Of a stretch of 46,530 nucleotides of DNA, positions 34,814 through 43,476 are shown piece after piece (the first letter of the stretch is position 1; each line of letters begins with the position of its first letter). A model generated the notes under the pieces. It had not been told where the DNA came from and did not search any database. It worked only from the letters and a program-made list of their open reading frames with translations. The stretch spans positions 1 through 46,530 of the forward strand of contig CAZADS010000031.1 in assembly GCA_964483985.1 (NCBI GenBank), written 5' to 3'. The translations under genes were made by a program, and so were the position numbers. Source of the DNA: CAZADS01 sp964483985. GTDB lineage: Bacteria > Pseudomonadota > Alphaproteobacteria > Thalassobaculales > Thalassobaculaceae.

Positions 34814-36529
34814 TTATTCTTCAGATTTTTGTTCTTCCTCGCGTTGCCGTAAAGCTGCTCCGAGAATGTCTCCTAAACTAGCTCCGCTGTCAGATGAGCC
34901 GTAATCCTTCATAGCTTTTTTCTCTTCTTCGACTTCTCTCGCTTTTATAGACAAGGTTAGTTTACGACTTTCTTGATTTATTTGAGTTACTTTAGCATCT
35001 ACTTTTTCACCCACAGCAAATCGGTCAGCACGTTGTTCTGAACGATCTCTGGAGAGTTCTGATTTTCGTATGAACCCAGGTATGCCTGTTCCAACCGAAA
35101 CTTCAAGTCCGTTATCGGTAAGTTGAGTAACGGTACAAGTAACAATAATTCCTTTCCGGATCTCCGCTGCTCCAGTTGCGAATGGGTCTTCGGTTAATTG
35201 TTTAATGCCCAGCGAAATTCTTTCCTTTTCTAAATCTATATCGAGAACTTTAGCTTTAATAATATCGCCTTTTTTATGACTTTTTATGGCTTCTTCTCCT
35301 GGGCGTTCCCAGTCAAGATCAGATAGATGGGCCATTCCATCAATTTCTCCAAACAAGCCTATGAAAAGGCCAAATTCCGTTATATTTTTGACTTCTCCTT
35401 CTATTTCGGACCCAACAGGGTATTGCTGTAAAAAGTCATCCCAAGGGTTACTTGTAGTTTGTTTTAGGCCAAGCGAAATTCGTCTTTTAGAAGAATCCAC
35501 GTCGAGCACAATAACATCTACTTCTTGGCTGGTTGAAACAATTTTGCCTGGGTGAACGTTTTTCTTCGTCCAACTCATCTCTGATACATGAACTAATCCT
35601 TCGATCCCAGGTTCGAGTTCTACAAATGCTCCGTAATCAGTGATATTGGTTACGCGGCCACTGAATTTTGCATCTATTGGATATTTTGAACTGACGGCAT
35701 CCCAAGGATCCGTCTCGAGTTGTTTCATACCAAGTGAGATTCTTTGAGTTTCTGAATTGAACCGGATCACCTGAACGTCGACTGTTTGTCCTATTTGTAG
35801 CGCTTCAGTAGGATGGTTGATCCTCCGCCAAGCGATATCCGTGACATGCAGTAAACCGTCTACACCTCCTAGATCTACGAAGGCGCCATAATCCGTTATG
35901 TTTTTCACCACACCTTGTAAGGTTTGTCCCTCTTTCAGATTGGCCACTAACTCAGAACGAGCTTCTGCTCGACTTTCCTCCAGAACCGCCCGGCGGGATA
36001 CAACAATGTTCCCTCGCCGCCGATCCATTTTTAAAATTTGAAAAGGCTGAGGCGTACCCAACAACGGGCCAATATCCCGCACAGGTCGAATATCTACTTG
36101 GCTCCCTGGTAAAAAAGCTGTTGCTCCCGACAAATCAACGGTGAAACCACCTTTTACTCGGCCAAAAATTGTACCATTTACACGATGCTGGCCCTCATGC
36201 GCTGTCTCCAATACGGCCCACGCTTCCTCACGTCGGGCCTTCTCGCGGCTTAGCATGGCTTCGCCGTTCCGATCCTCTATTCGTTCTACGTAAACTTCCA
36301 CCGTATCTCCTGGGCTCAAACCATGTTCTTGTCCGGGAGAAGTGAATTCTCTGAGGGAAATTCGCCCTTCCGATTTCAATCCAACATCGATTAAAGCAGA
36401 ATCACCTTCGATCGATACAACAAAACCCTTAACCACACTTCCTTCAATGCTTACGTCCTCCCCAAAAGACTCAGCTAAAAGCGCGTCAAATTCATCCAAA
36501 GCCGTCTCTGTCTCAGTTATTTCAACCAT
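34814..36529 (-). CDS. rpsA: 30S ribosomal protein S1
   Basis: An mRNA-binding ribosomal protein of 571 residues built from six S1 OB-fold repeats. Typical repeat cores such as ITDYGAFVDLGGVDGLLHVTD and ITDYGAFVELEPGIEGLVHV are seen, each followed by the ISLGMKQL or ISLGLKQ element. Repeats 1-2 form the ribosome-binding part and are more divergent. A Shine-Dalgarno GAGGA lies eight bases before the ATG, unlike the weak site of E. coli rpsA. It lies in cmk-rpsA-ihfB, the common order. The 207-base leader contains hairpins that might take part in autogenous control. Confidence 0.97.
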   Translation of the reverse strand: MVEITETETALDEFDALLAESFGEDVSIEGSVVKGFVVSIEGDSALIDVGLKSEGRISLREFTSPGQEHGLSPGDTVEVYVERIEDRNGEAMLSREKARREEAWAVLETAHEGQHRVNGTIFGRVKGGFTVDLSGATAFLPGSQVDIRPVRDIGPLLGTPQPFQILKMDRRRGNIVVSRRAVLEESRAEARSELVANLKEGQTLQGVVKNITDYGAFVDLGGVDGLLHVTDIAWRRINHPTEALQIGQTVDVQVIRFNSETQRISLGMKQLETDPWDAVSSKYPIDAKFSGRVTNITDYGAFVELEPGIEGLVHVSEMSWTKKNVHPGKIVSTSQEVDVIVLDVDSSKRRISLGLKQTTSNPWDDFLQQYPVGSEIEGEVKNITEFGLFIGLFGEIDGMAHLSDLDWERPGEEAIKSHKKGDIIKAKVLDIDLEKERISLGIKQLTEDPFATGAAEIRKGIIVTCTVTQLTDNGLEVSVGTGIPGFIRKSELSRDRSEQRADRFAVGEKVDAKVTQINQESRKLTLSIKAREVEEEKKAMKDYGSSDSGASLGDILGAALRQREEEQKSEE

Positions 36530-36555
36530 TAAGTATCCTCAGAACAATCTATTTT

Positions 36556-36578
36556 GCCTTGCAAGAATGTAACAAGGC
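36556..36578 (-). promoter_or_regulatory. Hairpin in the rpsA leader
   Basis: GCCTTG and CAAGGC form a perfect six-pair stem with an 11-base loop, ending 26 bases before the rpsA ATG on the minus strand. There is no T-run, so it is not a terminator. S1 is known to repress its own translation in E. coli through leader structure; this stem is a candidate for a similar role, by inference only. A second stem (TAACCA/TGGTTA, 36683-36700) lies nearer cmk. Confidence 0.35.
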
Positions 36579-36736
36579 TTTGTTTATGGTGGTTTATGCT
36601 GCATAAACTCTCAGCTAAACGAATTTCTATCGGATTTACCATTCACTCCCAGCCAGGTCCATAAGCCGAGATAAAAATTGCCTAACCACCATTTTGGTTA
36701 CAGTTACCGACTTTGGACCATTTATGAAGCCGGCGG

Positions 36737-37387
36737 TTAAAAATATGCTCTAGAGTGTATCAAAGCCAGTGCTTTTTCAAAGGCTTCATTTGAGTCGAGA
36801 CCGGATGTATCGAGTATCATCGCGTCTGCTGCTCGACACAATGGAGCAATTAAACGATTTATATCACGAGCATCACGTTCCTTTAATTCATCTAGAACGC
36901 GCGCATATATAGCGGTCTCTCCGCTATCAAGCAACTGTTTGAAGCGTCTATTGGCACGAATTTCTAATTCAGCGGTAATAAAAAGTTTAAATTTGGCTTT
37001 GGGACATACGACGGTTCCAATGTCGCGACCATCAAGTATTGCCCCGGTTTTGCCATCTGGAGGCTTGGATGCAAAATGTCTTTGGAGGTCTAAAAGCGCT
37101 ATTCGCACCTCACTGATTGCAGCCACTTTGGATGCAGCAACGCTGATGTTATCAGTTCTTAGTGCGGGATCGTCAAGTAAAGAAAGGTCTAATGATCTGG
37201 CGACTTTACAACAAATTTCAGAATTTTGAGGATTGGAGCCGTTCTTTATGACTGAAAAAGCGACAGCCCTGTATAATGCTCCGGTATCTAGGAGCGCGTA
37301 GTCGAAATGTTTCGCTAAAAGCTTTGCAATGGTCCCTTTTCCAGAGCCAGCTGGGCCATCGATAGCTATAACAACGGAAGGTTTCAT
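36737..37387 (-). CDS. cmk: Cytidylate kinase
   Basis: It phosphorylates CMP and dCMP with ATP for nucleotide supply. The P-loop GPAGSGKGTIAK lies at 11-22. DTGALYRAVAF and ILDGRDIGTVVCPKAKFKLF are family signatures, as is ELKERDARDINR. The length of 216 residues is normal. The ATG overlaps the aroA stop (ATGA at 37387-37384), so synthesis is probably coupled to aroA, and rpsA follows after 207 bases. Confidence 0.96.
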   Translation of the reverse strand: MKPSVVIAIDGPAGSGKGTIAKLLAKHFDYALLDTGALYRAVAFSVIKNGSNPQNSEICCKVARSLDLSLLDDPALRTDNISVAASKVAAISEVRIALLDLQRHFASKPPDGKTGAILDGRDIGTVVCPKAKFKLFITAELEIRANRRFKQLLDSGETAIYARVLDELKERDARDINRLIAPLCRAADAMILDTSGLDSNEAFEKALALIHSRAYF

Positions 37388-38724
37388 GTGTTATTAGGTC
37401 TATCATTGCTAAGATTAGCACCCACATTTCTCAATACCCTAGAAAAACTGGGAAAACTGGTATCTATAGCTGTGGCATCATCAACGACTACGGGTGACTC
37501 TGCTGCCATCCCCAGCACTAAAAAAGCCATTGCGATTCTATGGTCAAAATTGGTTTTGATTTTTCCGCCACCGACTACCGTACCACCGTTTCCATGAATA
37601 ACCAAACGGTCTTCACTTTCTTCAATTTTTACCCCACACGATGATAAACCGTTTGCAATAGCACTGAGACGATCGCTTTCTTTGACTCTTAGTTCAGCTA
37701 GTCCATTCATTATTGTGGTTCCATGGGCAAAAGCAGCAGCGATCGCAAGGATGGGATATTCGTCGATCATTCTGGGAGCAATGTCCGGAGGGATGTCAAT
37801 TCCCACTAAGCGGCTGGAATTAATAGTAAGATCTGCGATCGGCTCGTCCGCGCCATAGTCTAATCTGTTTATTTGAATATTTGCTCCCATTTCCCGCAGG
37901 GTTTCAAACAAACCAAACCTGAGTGGATTGATCCCAATATTGGGCAATCGAATTTTTGAGCCTTCTACTATCAATGCTGCTACCGCGGGAAATGCTGCAG
38001 ACGAAGGATCTCCTGGAATATGTAATTTCTGAGCTTTTAATTCCGGTTCCCCAGTGAGCGTGATTTTCTGACCCCCCTCTCCGTGTTTTTCAACTTTGAT
38101 CTTTGCCCCAAATTTCTTAAGCATAGTTTCTGTATGATCGCGCGTTGGCTTTGGTTCTATAATAGATGTTTTGCCTGGTGCCGAAAGGGCTGCGAGCAAA
38201 ATTGCAGATTTTACTTGCGCTGATGCTACGGGAAGGGAATAACAAATGGGTAATAGTGTCTCTGGCCCTGAACAGACAATAGGAAGCCGCCCGCCAGCTC
38301 GGCTTATAAAATTAGCACCCATACGATTTAGGGGAATGGTAACGCGGTCCATTGGCCGTTCGGATAGAGAAGAATCGCCGGTGAAAAAGGTATTAAAGGG
38401 ATTTCCTGCGGCCAGTCCCATTAAAAGCCTCACACCAGTTCCCGAATTTCCTAGATCTAAAACGCAATTGGCTTCATCAAACCCACCTATTCCTCGGCCA
38501 GAAACACGCCAAAGTCCGTCGGGCGTTTTGAAAACTTTTGCACCAAAGGATCGCACCGCATTTATTGTGCAAATAACATCATCGCTTTCAAGTAGTCCTT
38601 CTATTACAGTTTCTCCGATAGCCAAGCTGCCAATAATAATAGACCTATGCGAAATCGATTTGTCACCTGGAATTTCAATTTGTCCATTTAAAGACGAAGA
38701 TTTTTTTGAGGAAAGTGTGTTCAC
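37384..38724 (-). CDS. aroA: 3-phosphoshikimate 1-carboxyvinyltransferase (EPSP synthase)
   Basis: It joins shikimate-3-phosphate and phosphoenolpyruvate in the shikimate pathway. The 446 residues contain the two inverse alpha/beta domains with GDKSISHRSIIIGSLA, LGNSGTGVRLLMGL and RVKESDRLSAIANGL. The LGNSGTGVRLLMGL block reads Gly-Asn-Ser-Gly-Thr-Gly, with no Ala in place of Gly at the inhibitor-contact position as far as can be aligned by eye. It is the first gene of the minus-strand block and is divergent from the TIGR02300 gene. Confidence 0.96.
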   Translation of the reverse strand: MNTLSSKKSSSLNGQIEIPGDKSISHRSIIIGSLAIGETVIEGLLESDDVICTINAVRSFGAKVFKTPDGLWRVSGRGIGGFDEANCVLDLGNSGTGVRLLMGLAAGNPFNTFFTGDSSLSERPMDRVTIPLNRMGANFISRAGGRLPIVCSGPETLLPICYSLPVASAQVKSAILLAALSAPGKTSIIEPKPTRDHTETMLKKFGAKIKVEKHGEGGQKITLTGEPELKAQKLHIPGDPSSAAFPAVAALIVEGSKIRLPNIGINPLRFGLFETLREMGANIQINRLDYGADEPIADLTINSSRLVGIDIPPDIAPRMIDEYPILAIAAAFAHGTTIMNGLAELRVKESDRLSAIANGLSSCGVKIEESEDRLVIHGNGGTVVGGGKIKTNFDHRIAMAFLVLGMAAESPVVVDDATAIDTSFPSFSRVLRNVGANLSNDRPNNT

Positions 38725-38808
38725 AAATTATTCCTTATTTTTCTTGTTCCCATAACGAATTTTATTTTAGATGTCTTGAATATTTTCACTAATTAACTTT
38801 AATAACAG

Positions 38809-38837
38809 ATTATATAATAAACGATCTTTTCGAAAAA
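38809..38837 (-). promoter_or_regulatory. Possible promoter of the aroA operon
   Basis: On the minus strand a perfect TATAAT (38814-38809) lies about 85 bases upstream of the aroA ATG. A poor -35 match, TTTTTC (38837-38832), lies 17 bases before it. The region is very A/T-rich, so a perfect -10 by chance is not rare. Confidence 0.25.
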
Positions 38838-38955
38838 TTCGCGTTCTAGATGGTTAAAGTCAAGGTGTTGACCCGCACTTTGACTTTGACATCTTCCCTG
38901 ATACTAGATATCCCGTTCTGCGAATGTTTTTTGTTTATGGTTCGGAGGTTTGGAG

Positions 38956-39342
38956 TTGGCAAAATTAGACTGGGGAATAAAGCGCGTCTGTCAATCGTGT
39001 AGTGCGCTTTTTTATGATTTACAGAAGAAGCCGATCATTTGTCCGAAATGTGGCGCTGAATTTGACCCGGAGGCGATTCTTAAAAGTCGACGCAGTCGGA
39101 TTCCAACTCAAGAGAATATTAAGCCTAAATCGCCTCTCCAAAATACAGAACGAGAAGAAAGTATGGAAGGAAGCGAAAACATTACAGAGGCCGAAGCCCT
39201 TAATGAAACGGGTGATATATTGCCAGAAGTTGACGGCGATGAAGATCATGATGTCGAAGGAATTCCTGAGGAGGAAGAGCTTCTGGATGAGGGAGATGAT
39301 CTGGTTATTGTCGATGGGGCGGAAGATGTTGAAGAATGTTAG
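38956..39342 (+). CDS. TIGR02300 / FYDLN acid family protein
   Basis: A protein of 128 residues with an N-terminal zinc ribbon using Cys12, Cys15, Cys29 and Cys32. Next to it is FYDLQK, a variant of the FYDLN motif for which the family is named. The second half is highly acidic and low in complexity (runs of Glu and Asp) and probably disordered. The start is TTG 38956: GGAGG at 38944-38948 is seven bases upstream and the N-terminus MAKLDWGIKRVCQSC matches the family pattern, while a TTG at 38950 would be too close. The function is unknown. Its place just before tRNA-Ala and divergent from aroA is conserved in alphaproteobacteria. Confidence 0.88.
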   Translation: MAKLDWGIKRVCQSCSALFYDLQKKPIICPKCGAEFDPEAILKSRRSRIPTQENIKPKSPLQNTEREESMEGSENITEAEALNETGDILPEVDGDEDHDVEGIPEEEELLDEGDDLVIVDGAEDVEEC

Positions 39343-39460
39343 AACCTTATTAATTTAATCTATTTATCTAACAAATATTCTTGAATAAATTACCTTGCTA
39401 ACAAACTTCGGCACGTTTATTTAATTATATTTAGGCGGTAATACTTAGATGGTTTGTTTT

Positions 39461-39534
<74 letters not shown>

Positions 39535-39536
<2 letters not shown>

Positions 39537-39581
39537 CCTCTAAAATTTTTCATGAGCTTTAAAAAGGTGTTTAATTTTTTT
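39535..39581 (+). terminator. Possible terminator downstream of tRNA-Ala
   Basis: CACCT (39535-39539, reaching into the tRNA 3' end) pairs with AGGTG (39565-39569), extended by weaker A-T pairs, and is followed by TTTAA and seven Ts (39575-39581). The stem is short and the loop long, so confidence is limited, but no other terminator is seen before tadA. Confidence 0.35.
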
Positions 39582-39684
39582 GGACTTGGGATTTTAACAT
39601 CTTTATGTGTTGTTCGAATAATAAGCTCTAACAAAAAATGCACTAATTTTAATATTTGCTTTTGTTGAGAGGATAAATTTGTTG

Positions 39685-40140
39685 ATGAATCCTAATAAAT
39701 CGGCCATGTCCCTGGCGATAGAGGAAGCACAAAAAGCAGATTCCTGTGGAGAGGTGCCAGTTGGAGCTGTTATCACTCACTTTCGAACTGGTGGGATAAT
39801 AGTAAAAGAACACAATAGAGTTTTATCTTTATCAGACCCCACAGCGCATGCGGAAATTCTAGCAATACGATCTGCGGGGTCCCTTTTGGGGCAAGCACGT
39901 TTGTCGGAATGCGATATAATAGTGAGTTTAGAACCGTGTCCAATGTGTGCTCAGGCAATTTCATTCGCCAGATTTAGGAGATTAATTTTTGGCGCCTATG
40001 ATCCAAAAGGCGGGGGAGTTGATCATGGGCCTAGAATTTTTTCTTGGAACTCGTGTAATTATAATCCTGAAGTGATTGGAGGCATAGACGAACAAGTCTC
40101 TTCGGCTTTACTGAAGGAATTTTTTAAACGAAAACGTTGA
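39685..40140 (+). CDS. tadA: tRNA-specific adenosine deaminase
   Basis: It deaminates adenosine-34 to inosine in tRNA-Arg(ACG). It is a zinc-dependent cytidine-deaminase-fold enzyme of about 151 residues with the zinc ligand and proton shuttle motif AHAEI and the two cysteines in EPCPMCAQAI. ATG 39685 is given; two in-frame TTG codons at 39679 and 39682 are closer to the AGAGGA at 39668-39673 and cannot be excluded. In many alphaproteobacteria tadA lies beside rluB and rsmD; here those are about 39 kb away at the other end of the window. Convergent with the ferredoxin/ASKHA gene. Confidence 0.94.
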   Translation: MNPNKSAMSLAIEEAQKADSCGEVPVGAVITHFRTGGIIVKEHNRVLSLSDPTAHAEILAIRSAGSLLGQARLSECDIIVSLEPCPMCAQAISFARFRRLIFGAYDPKGGGVDHGPRIFSWNSCNYNPEVIGGIDEQVSSALLKEFFKRKR

Positions 40141-40183
40141 AGGTGCGGTGTTTCTTATTTTATGAAAAACAAAATAGTAACAT

Positions 40184-42256
40184 TTATTTTTTGCGATTTT
40201 TTCGACGCCCTATTGAGCAATTTGATAAAATGGGAAGATCGATTGAGGAACGAAGAATATTATACGGGTCAGTTTTATGCGGAATGGCCATAGCTTCTAC
40301 GAAATATTGCTGAAAGAGTGGTTCAACGGCAGTCTCGATCTTTTCTATTGTTAAGACAAGTTTTTCTATATAACTTCGGGATTCGTAATCAAGTAGTGCT
40401 ATCCGGGCGCCAGTCCCGGCTGCATTTCCGACGGACAGAACATTGGTAAGTGGGCAATCTGGGACCATACCAAGTATCATAGCGTATTTGGGATCGATAT
40501 GGCTTCCAAAAGCACCAGCTAGCAAAATTCGATCCACCTTTTTAATGCCTGCATGTTGCATTAATAATCGGAAACTTGCATGCAAGGCTGCTTTTGCTAG
40601 TTGAATTGCTCGAATATCATTTTGGGAAATTGTTAAATCTTTAGTTATACGATATGAAAAAGTTCGGCCATTTGCTGCGATCCTGTCGCTGACGCTTGAC
40701 ATATCTCCCTTAATTATACCGGATTCGCTTAAGATGCCCACTATATACATTTGTGCTATTAACTCGATGATACCTGATCCGCAAATTCCAGTAACGCCAA
40801 ATTTTTCAGTTTTCTCTTTAAAACTATCATTATCCGACCACAAATCAGAGCCAATTACTTTGAATGTTGGTTCCAGTGTGATTGGATCCAAACGAACTCG
40901 TTCAATTGCTCCAACACTGGCCCTTTGTCCGCAAGAAATTTGTGCTCCTTCAAAGGCTGGGCCAGTTGGACTAGAGCACACGAAGATTTTTTTGTTAGTC
41001 ACTAAAATAATTTCTGCATTTGTTCCAACATCAATCACTAAAGTTGTTCCGTTTTTTTTATTCGGATTTTCAGATAGGATCACGGCTGCTGTATCTGCCC
41101 CGACGTGGCCCGCAATGCATGGTAGTGCATAAATTGAAGCACCAGGGTGAAGGATGAGATCAAGTTTGGCAGCTGGAACCGTAATACCTCTATCAATAGT
41201 AAGAGCAAAAGGTGCTCCACCAAGTTCAATAGGATCTATCCCAAGCATTAGATGATGCATAATGGGGTTGCCTACGAAGACAAGATCAATAATTTCTTTC
41301 GGAGTTAATCCGATTTCAGCCGTGGTTTGTTTAGCTAAAAGATTGACTGTTTCACGGACTGATTGAGTCAATTCTGGTAATCCATCGGGATGCATCATGA
41401 GATAGGATACTCGGCTCATTAGGTCCTCGCCAAACCTGATTTGCGTATTCATTGCACCAGACGAAGCTAAAATTCTTCCTGTTGTAAGATCGCATAAATG
41501 GGCTGCAATAGTTGTCGAGCCGATATCTACGGCTAAACCTAGAAGTTTTGTTTGAAGACCAGACCAGATACCAATTATCTCTTTTTTATGACGAATGGCT
41601 ACGGTAACTTTCCAATCGCCATCCCGAAGCACGTTTTGTAGCGTATGCAGAATATGAAGATCACAACTTATGTCCTCGTTAATATCGAAGTCAGACCATT
41701 GGGTTCGAAGACTTTCTACCAGACGACGGAAATCTCCAGACGGTTCTTGCAAGCTAGGTTTCTGGACCTCTATGTAATACAACCTAATTAGAGGGTTAAC
41801 GTTAATATTTCTCGCATCTGCCCGTTTCCGTATAATTTGGCGATAGAATTGGCTTTCAGGAGGAATATTTATTAGAGCATCTCCTAATAGCGCTGCATTG
41901 CATCCTAGACGTCGCGTCGGATCCAAGTTACGTGTTTTTTTGAAGCGATCTTCTATTGGGTTCGGCGGCGAAAGGTTCCCTTTTTTAGAAACGATTTGTA
42001 ATTTCGAGAAATTTCCATATTGTACTTGGATCTGACATTTCCCACATTTTCCTCTTCCACCACAAATGGAGTCCAAATCGACATTAAGCCTGCGGGCAGC
42101 GTCGAGTACGGTAGTCCCCAATTGGACTTTGCCTTGTCGTCCAGATGGCGTGAAGAAAACAGTAACGAAAGTTTTTCCTGCCACTGTTTGGTCTCGGGGA
42201 TCTGATAGAGACGCCTTGGCAGAAAATTGATCGGTTTCCTCCTTCATGGAGCGCAT
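40184..42256 (-). CDS. [2Fe-2S] ferredoxin-ASKHA protein, corrinoid-activator (RACo/RamA-like) family
   Basis: A protein of 690 residues. The N-terminal ferredoxin domain has Cys65, Cys71, Cys74 and Cys119 (SICGGRGKCGKC and RRLGCN), a plant-type [2Fe-2S] pattern. A linker follows, then an ASKHA ATPase domain with GLAVDIGSTTIAAHL, VIDVGTNAEIIL, GICGSGIIELIA and LAGAFGSHID. Members reduce cob(II)alamin of corrinoid methyl-transfer proteins to Co(I) using ATP. No corrinoid protein or methyltransferase gene is next to it, so its target is unknown. ATG 42256 or 42247 may be the start: AAGGA sits two and eleven bases upstream respectively. A palindromic operator candidate lies 120-150 bases upstream. 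Confidence 0.88.
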   Translation of the reverse strand: MRSMKEETDQFSAKASLSDPRDQTVAGKTFVTVFFTPSGRQGKVQLGTTVLDAARRLNVDLDSICGGRGKCGKCQIQVQYGNFSKLQIVSKKGNLSPPNPIEDRFKKTRNLDPTRRLGCNAALLGDALINIPPESQFYRQIIRKRADARNINVNPLIRLYYIEVQKPSLQEPSGDFRRLVESLRTQWSDFDINEDISCDLHILHTLQNVLRDGDWKVTVAIRHKKEIIGIWSGLQTKLLGLAVDIGSTTIAAHLCDLTTGRILASSGAMNTQIRFGEDLMSRVSYLMMHPDGLPELTQSVRETVNLLAKQTTAEIGLTPKEIIDLVFVGNPIMHHLMLGIDPIELGGAPFALTIDRGITVPAAKLDLILHPGASIYALPCIAGHVGADTAAVILSENPNKKNGTTLVIDVGTNAEIILVTNKKIFVCSSPTGPAFEGAQISCGQRASVGAIERVRLDPITLEPTFKVIGSDLWSDNDSFKEKTEKFGVTGICGSGIIELIAQMYIVGILSESGIIKGDMSSVSDRIAANGRTFSYRITKDLTISQNDIRAIQLAKAALHASFRLLMQHAGIKKVDRILLAGAFGSHIDPKYAMILGMVPDCPLTNVLSVGNAAGTGARIALLDYESRSYIEKLVLTIEKIETAVEPLFQQYFVEAMAIPHKTDPYNILRSSIDLPILSNCSIGRRKNRKK

Positions 42257-42680
42257 ATTCCTTATCGTTTTGGTTACACTATTTAGCGTTTGCGTCTGCG
42301 GTGAAATCTAAAAGTATGGAAGCAAACTGATTTTTGGTCGCGGTCATTTCGAAACCCCTTAATTTTTAACATAGCACCGTATTCTTAAGACGGTAGATAC
42401 CGTTTAGGACGATCTTAAAACAGAAGTTATAACGACGGCGCCATAAGTAATTCTATATGCGACGTTTATATTTTAACCTTACTTTCTTGTGCGCTGTTAG
42501 CCGCTGGAGTTATTTTATTCGCTAAGGCTTTTTGTTTTATATTATTTTTATTTTTAATTATCGGAAACTAAAATTAAAGCTGCTAAAAGATGAGTAAATT
42601 ACGAGAGTTACTGTTGGCAAAAATAAAGACCTAAAGAAAACGGTTTTTTTTATAAGCAGCCCCATAGCGGGAGATTTTCC
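42257..42680. other. 424-base divergent intergenic region
   Basis: No gene of any size is supported. It separates the minus-strand activator from the plus-strand SDR gene. It holds the palindromic element at 42376-42403, described separately. Near the SDR start a GGGAG Shine-Dalgarno lies at about eight bases. A T-run at about 42643-42650 has no strong hairpin before it. Two tiny ATG frames (22 and 14 codons) lack ribosome-binding sites and are not called. Confidence 0.5.
42376..42403. promoter_or_regulatory. Palindromic operator candidate (three ACCGT half-sites)
   Basis: ACGGTA-GA-TACCGT (42390-42403) is a perfect six-base inverted repeat with a two-base centre. A third half-site ACCGT lies upstream at 42376-42380 in alternating orientation. 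It is 120-147 bases before the activator start and about 280 before the SDR start. The clean symmetry suits a dimeric transcription factor; no regulator gene is adjacent. Confidence 0.5.
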
Positions 42681-43439
42681 ATGGCTGAGACCTATAATTT
42701 AACGGATAAAGTGATCCTTATAACTGGTGCTTCTCAGGGGTTAGGACATCGTTTCGCTCAAACTTTGGCTAGAAACGGCGCTAAAGTTGCACTGGCTGCT
42801 CGCCAAACAACAAAAATAAAAAGTTTAAAGAACATCATCGAGCAAAATGGTGGGAGCGCTTATGCTGTCCCAATGGACGTTACAGATAACTCCAGCATCG
42901 TGTCAGGAGTAGCGCTGACAGAGAGCGTCCTCGGCCCCATTGATGTTTTAGTAAACAATGCTGGCCTCGCGATCAATAAATATTTTCTAGATATTTCGGA
43001 GCAGGACTACGACACTATTTTGGATACAAATTTAAAAGGGGCTTTTTTTTGCGCTCAGGAAGTAGCTCGAAGTATGGTTAAACGGGGGACTGGTTCTATA
43101 ATAAATATCTCATCGGTTTTGGGAACCCGTCCTATTGGAACGCTGACAACTTATTGTGCGTCTAAGGGGGGGCTAAATCAATTAACAGCAGCTATGGGAT
43201 TGGAACTAGCGCGCAAAGGAGTGAGAGTAAACGCTATAGCTCCCGGCTATATAGAAACGCCCATGAATATTGAATTTTTTGAGTCAATGCCGGGGCAGAG
43301 TCTCGTAAAATCTGTCCCTCAACGTCGTCTTGGTCAAGTAGAAGATCTAGACGGTGCGTTATTGTTGTTAGCTAGTGACGCTTCCAAATTTATGACGGGT
43401 TCTGTAATTACAGTTGATGGAGGTTTTGCAATTAGATGA
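42681..43439 (+). CDS. SDR family oxidoreductase (classical, FabG-like)
   Basis: An NAD(P)-dependent short-chain dehydrogenase of 252 residues. The Rossmann motif TGASQGLG is at 16-23, NNAG at 92-95, and the catalytic residues are Asn117, Ser144 or Ser145, Tyr158 and Lys162 (YCASK). PGYIETPM and the ending GSVITVDGGFAIR are classical. No Asp follows beta strand 2 (AARQTT instead), which favours NADP, as an inference. The substrate is unknown; a fatty-acid FabG role is unlikely without fab neighbours. It is convergent with the hydrolase gene and is the only plus-strand gene in this part. Confidence 0.9.
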   Translation: MAETYNLTDKVILITGASQGLGHRFAQTLARNGAKVALAARQTTKIKSLKNIIEQNGGSAYAVPMDVTDNSSIVSGVALTESVLGPIDVLVNNAGLAINKYFLDISEQDYDTILDTNLKGAFFCAQEVARSMVKRGTGSIINISSVLGTRPIGTLTTYCASKGGLNQLTAAMGLELARKGVRVNAIAPGYIETPMNIEFFESMPGQSLVKSVPQRRLGQVEDLDGALLLLASDASKFMTGSVITVDGGFAIR

Positions 43440-43476
43440 TACTAAAAATCTTTTACTGGAATATTGTCATTAATTT

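Noticed and set aside
38246..38755. 169-codon frame opposite the 5' part of aroA
   Set aside because: Antisense shadow of a conserved gene; Pro/Ser-rich product with no domain.
38868..38910. Promoter for the TIGR02300 gene from the repeated TTGAC hexamers
   Set aside because: Several TTGAC-like boxes are present, but none has a good -10 at 16-18 bases, so no promoter was called.
39002..39358. 118-codon frame overlapping the TIGR02300 gene in another frame
   Set aside because: The zinc ribbon and FYDLQK motif belong to the other frame, which also has the GGAGG site.
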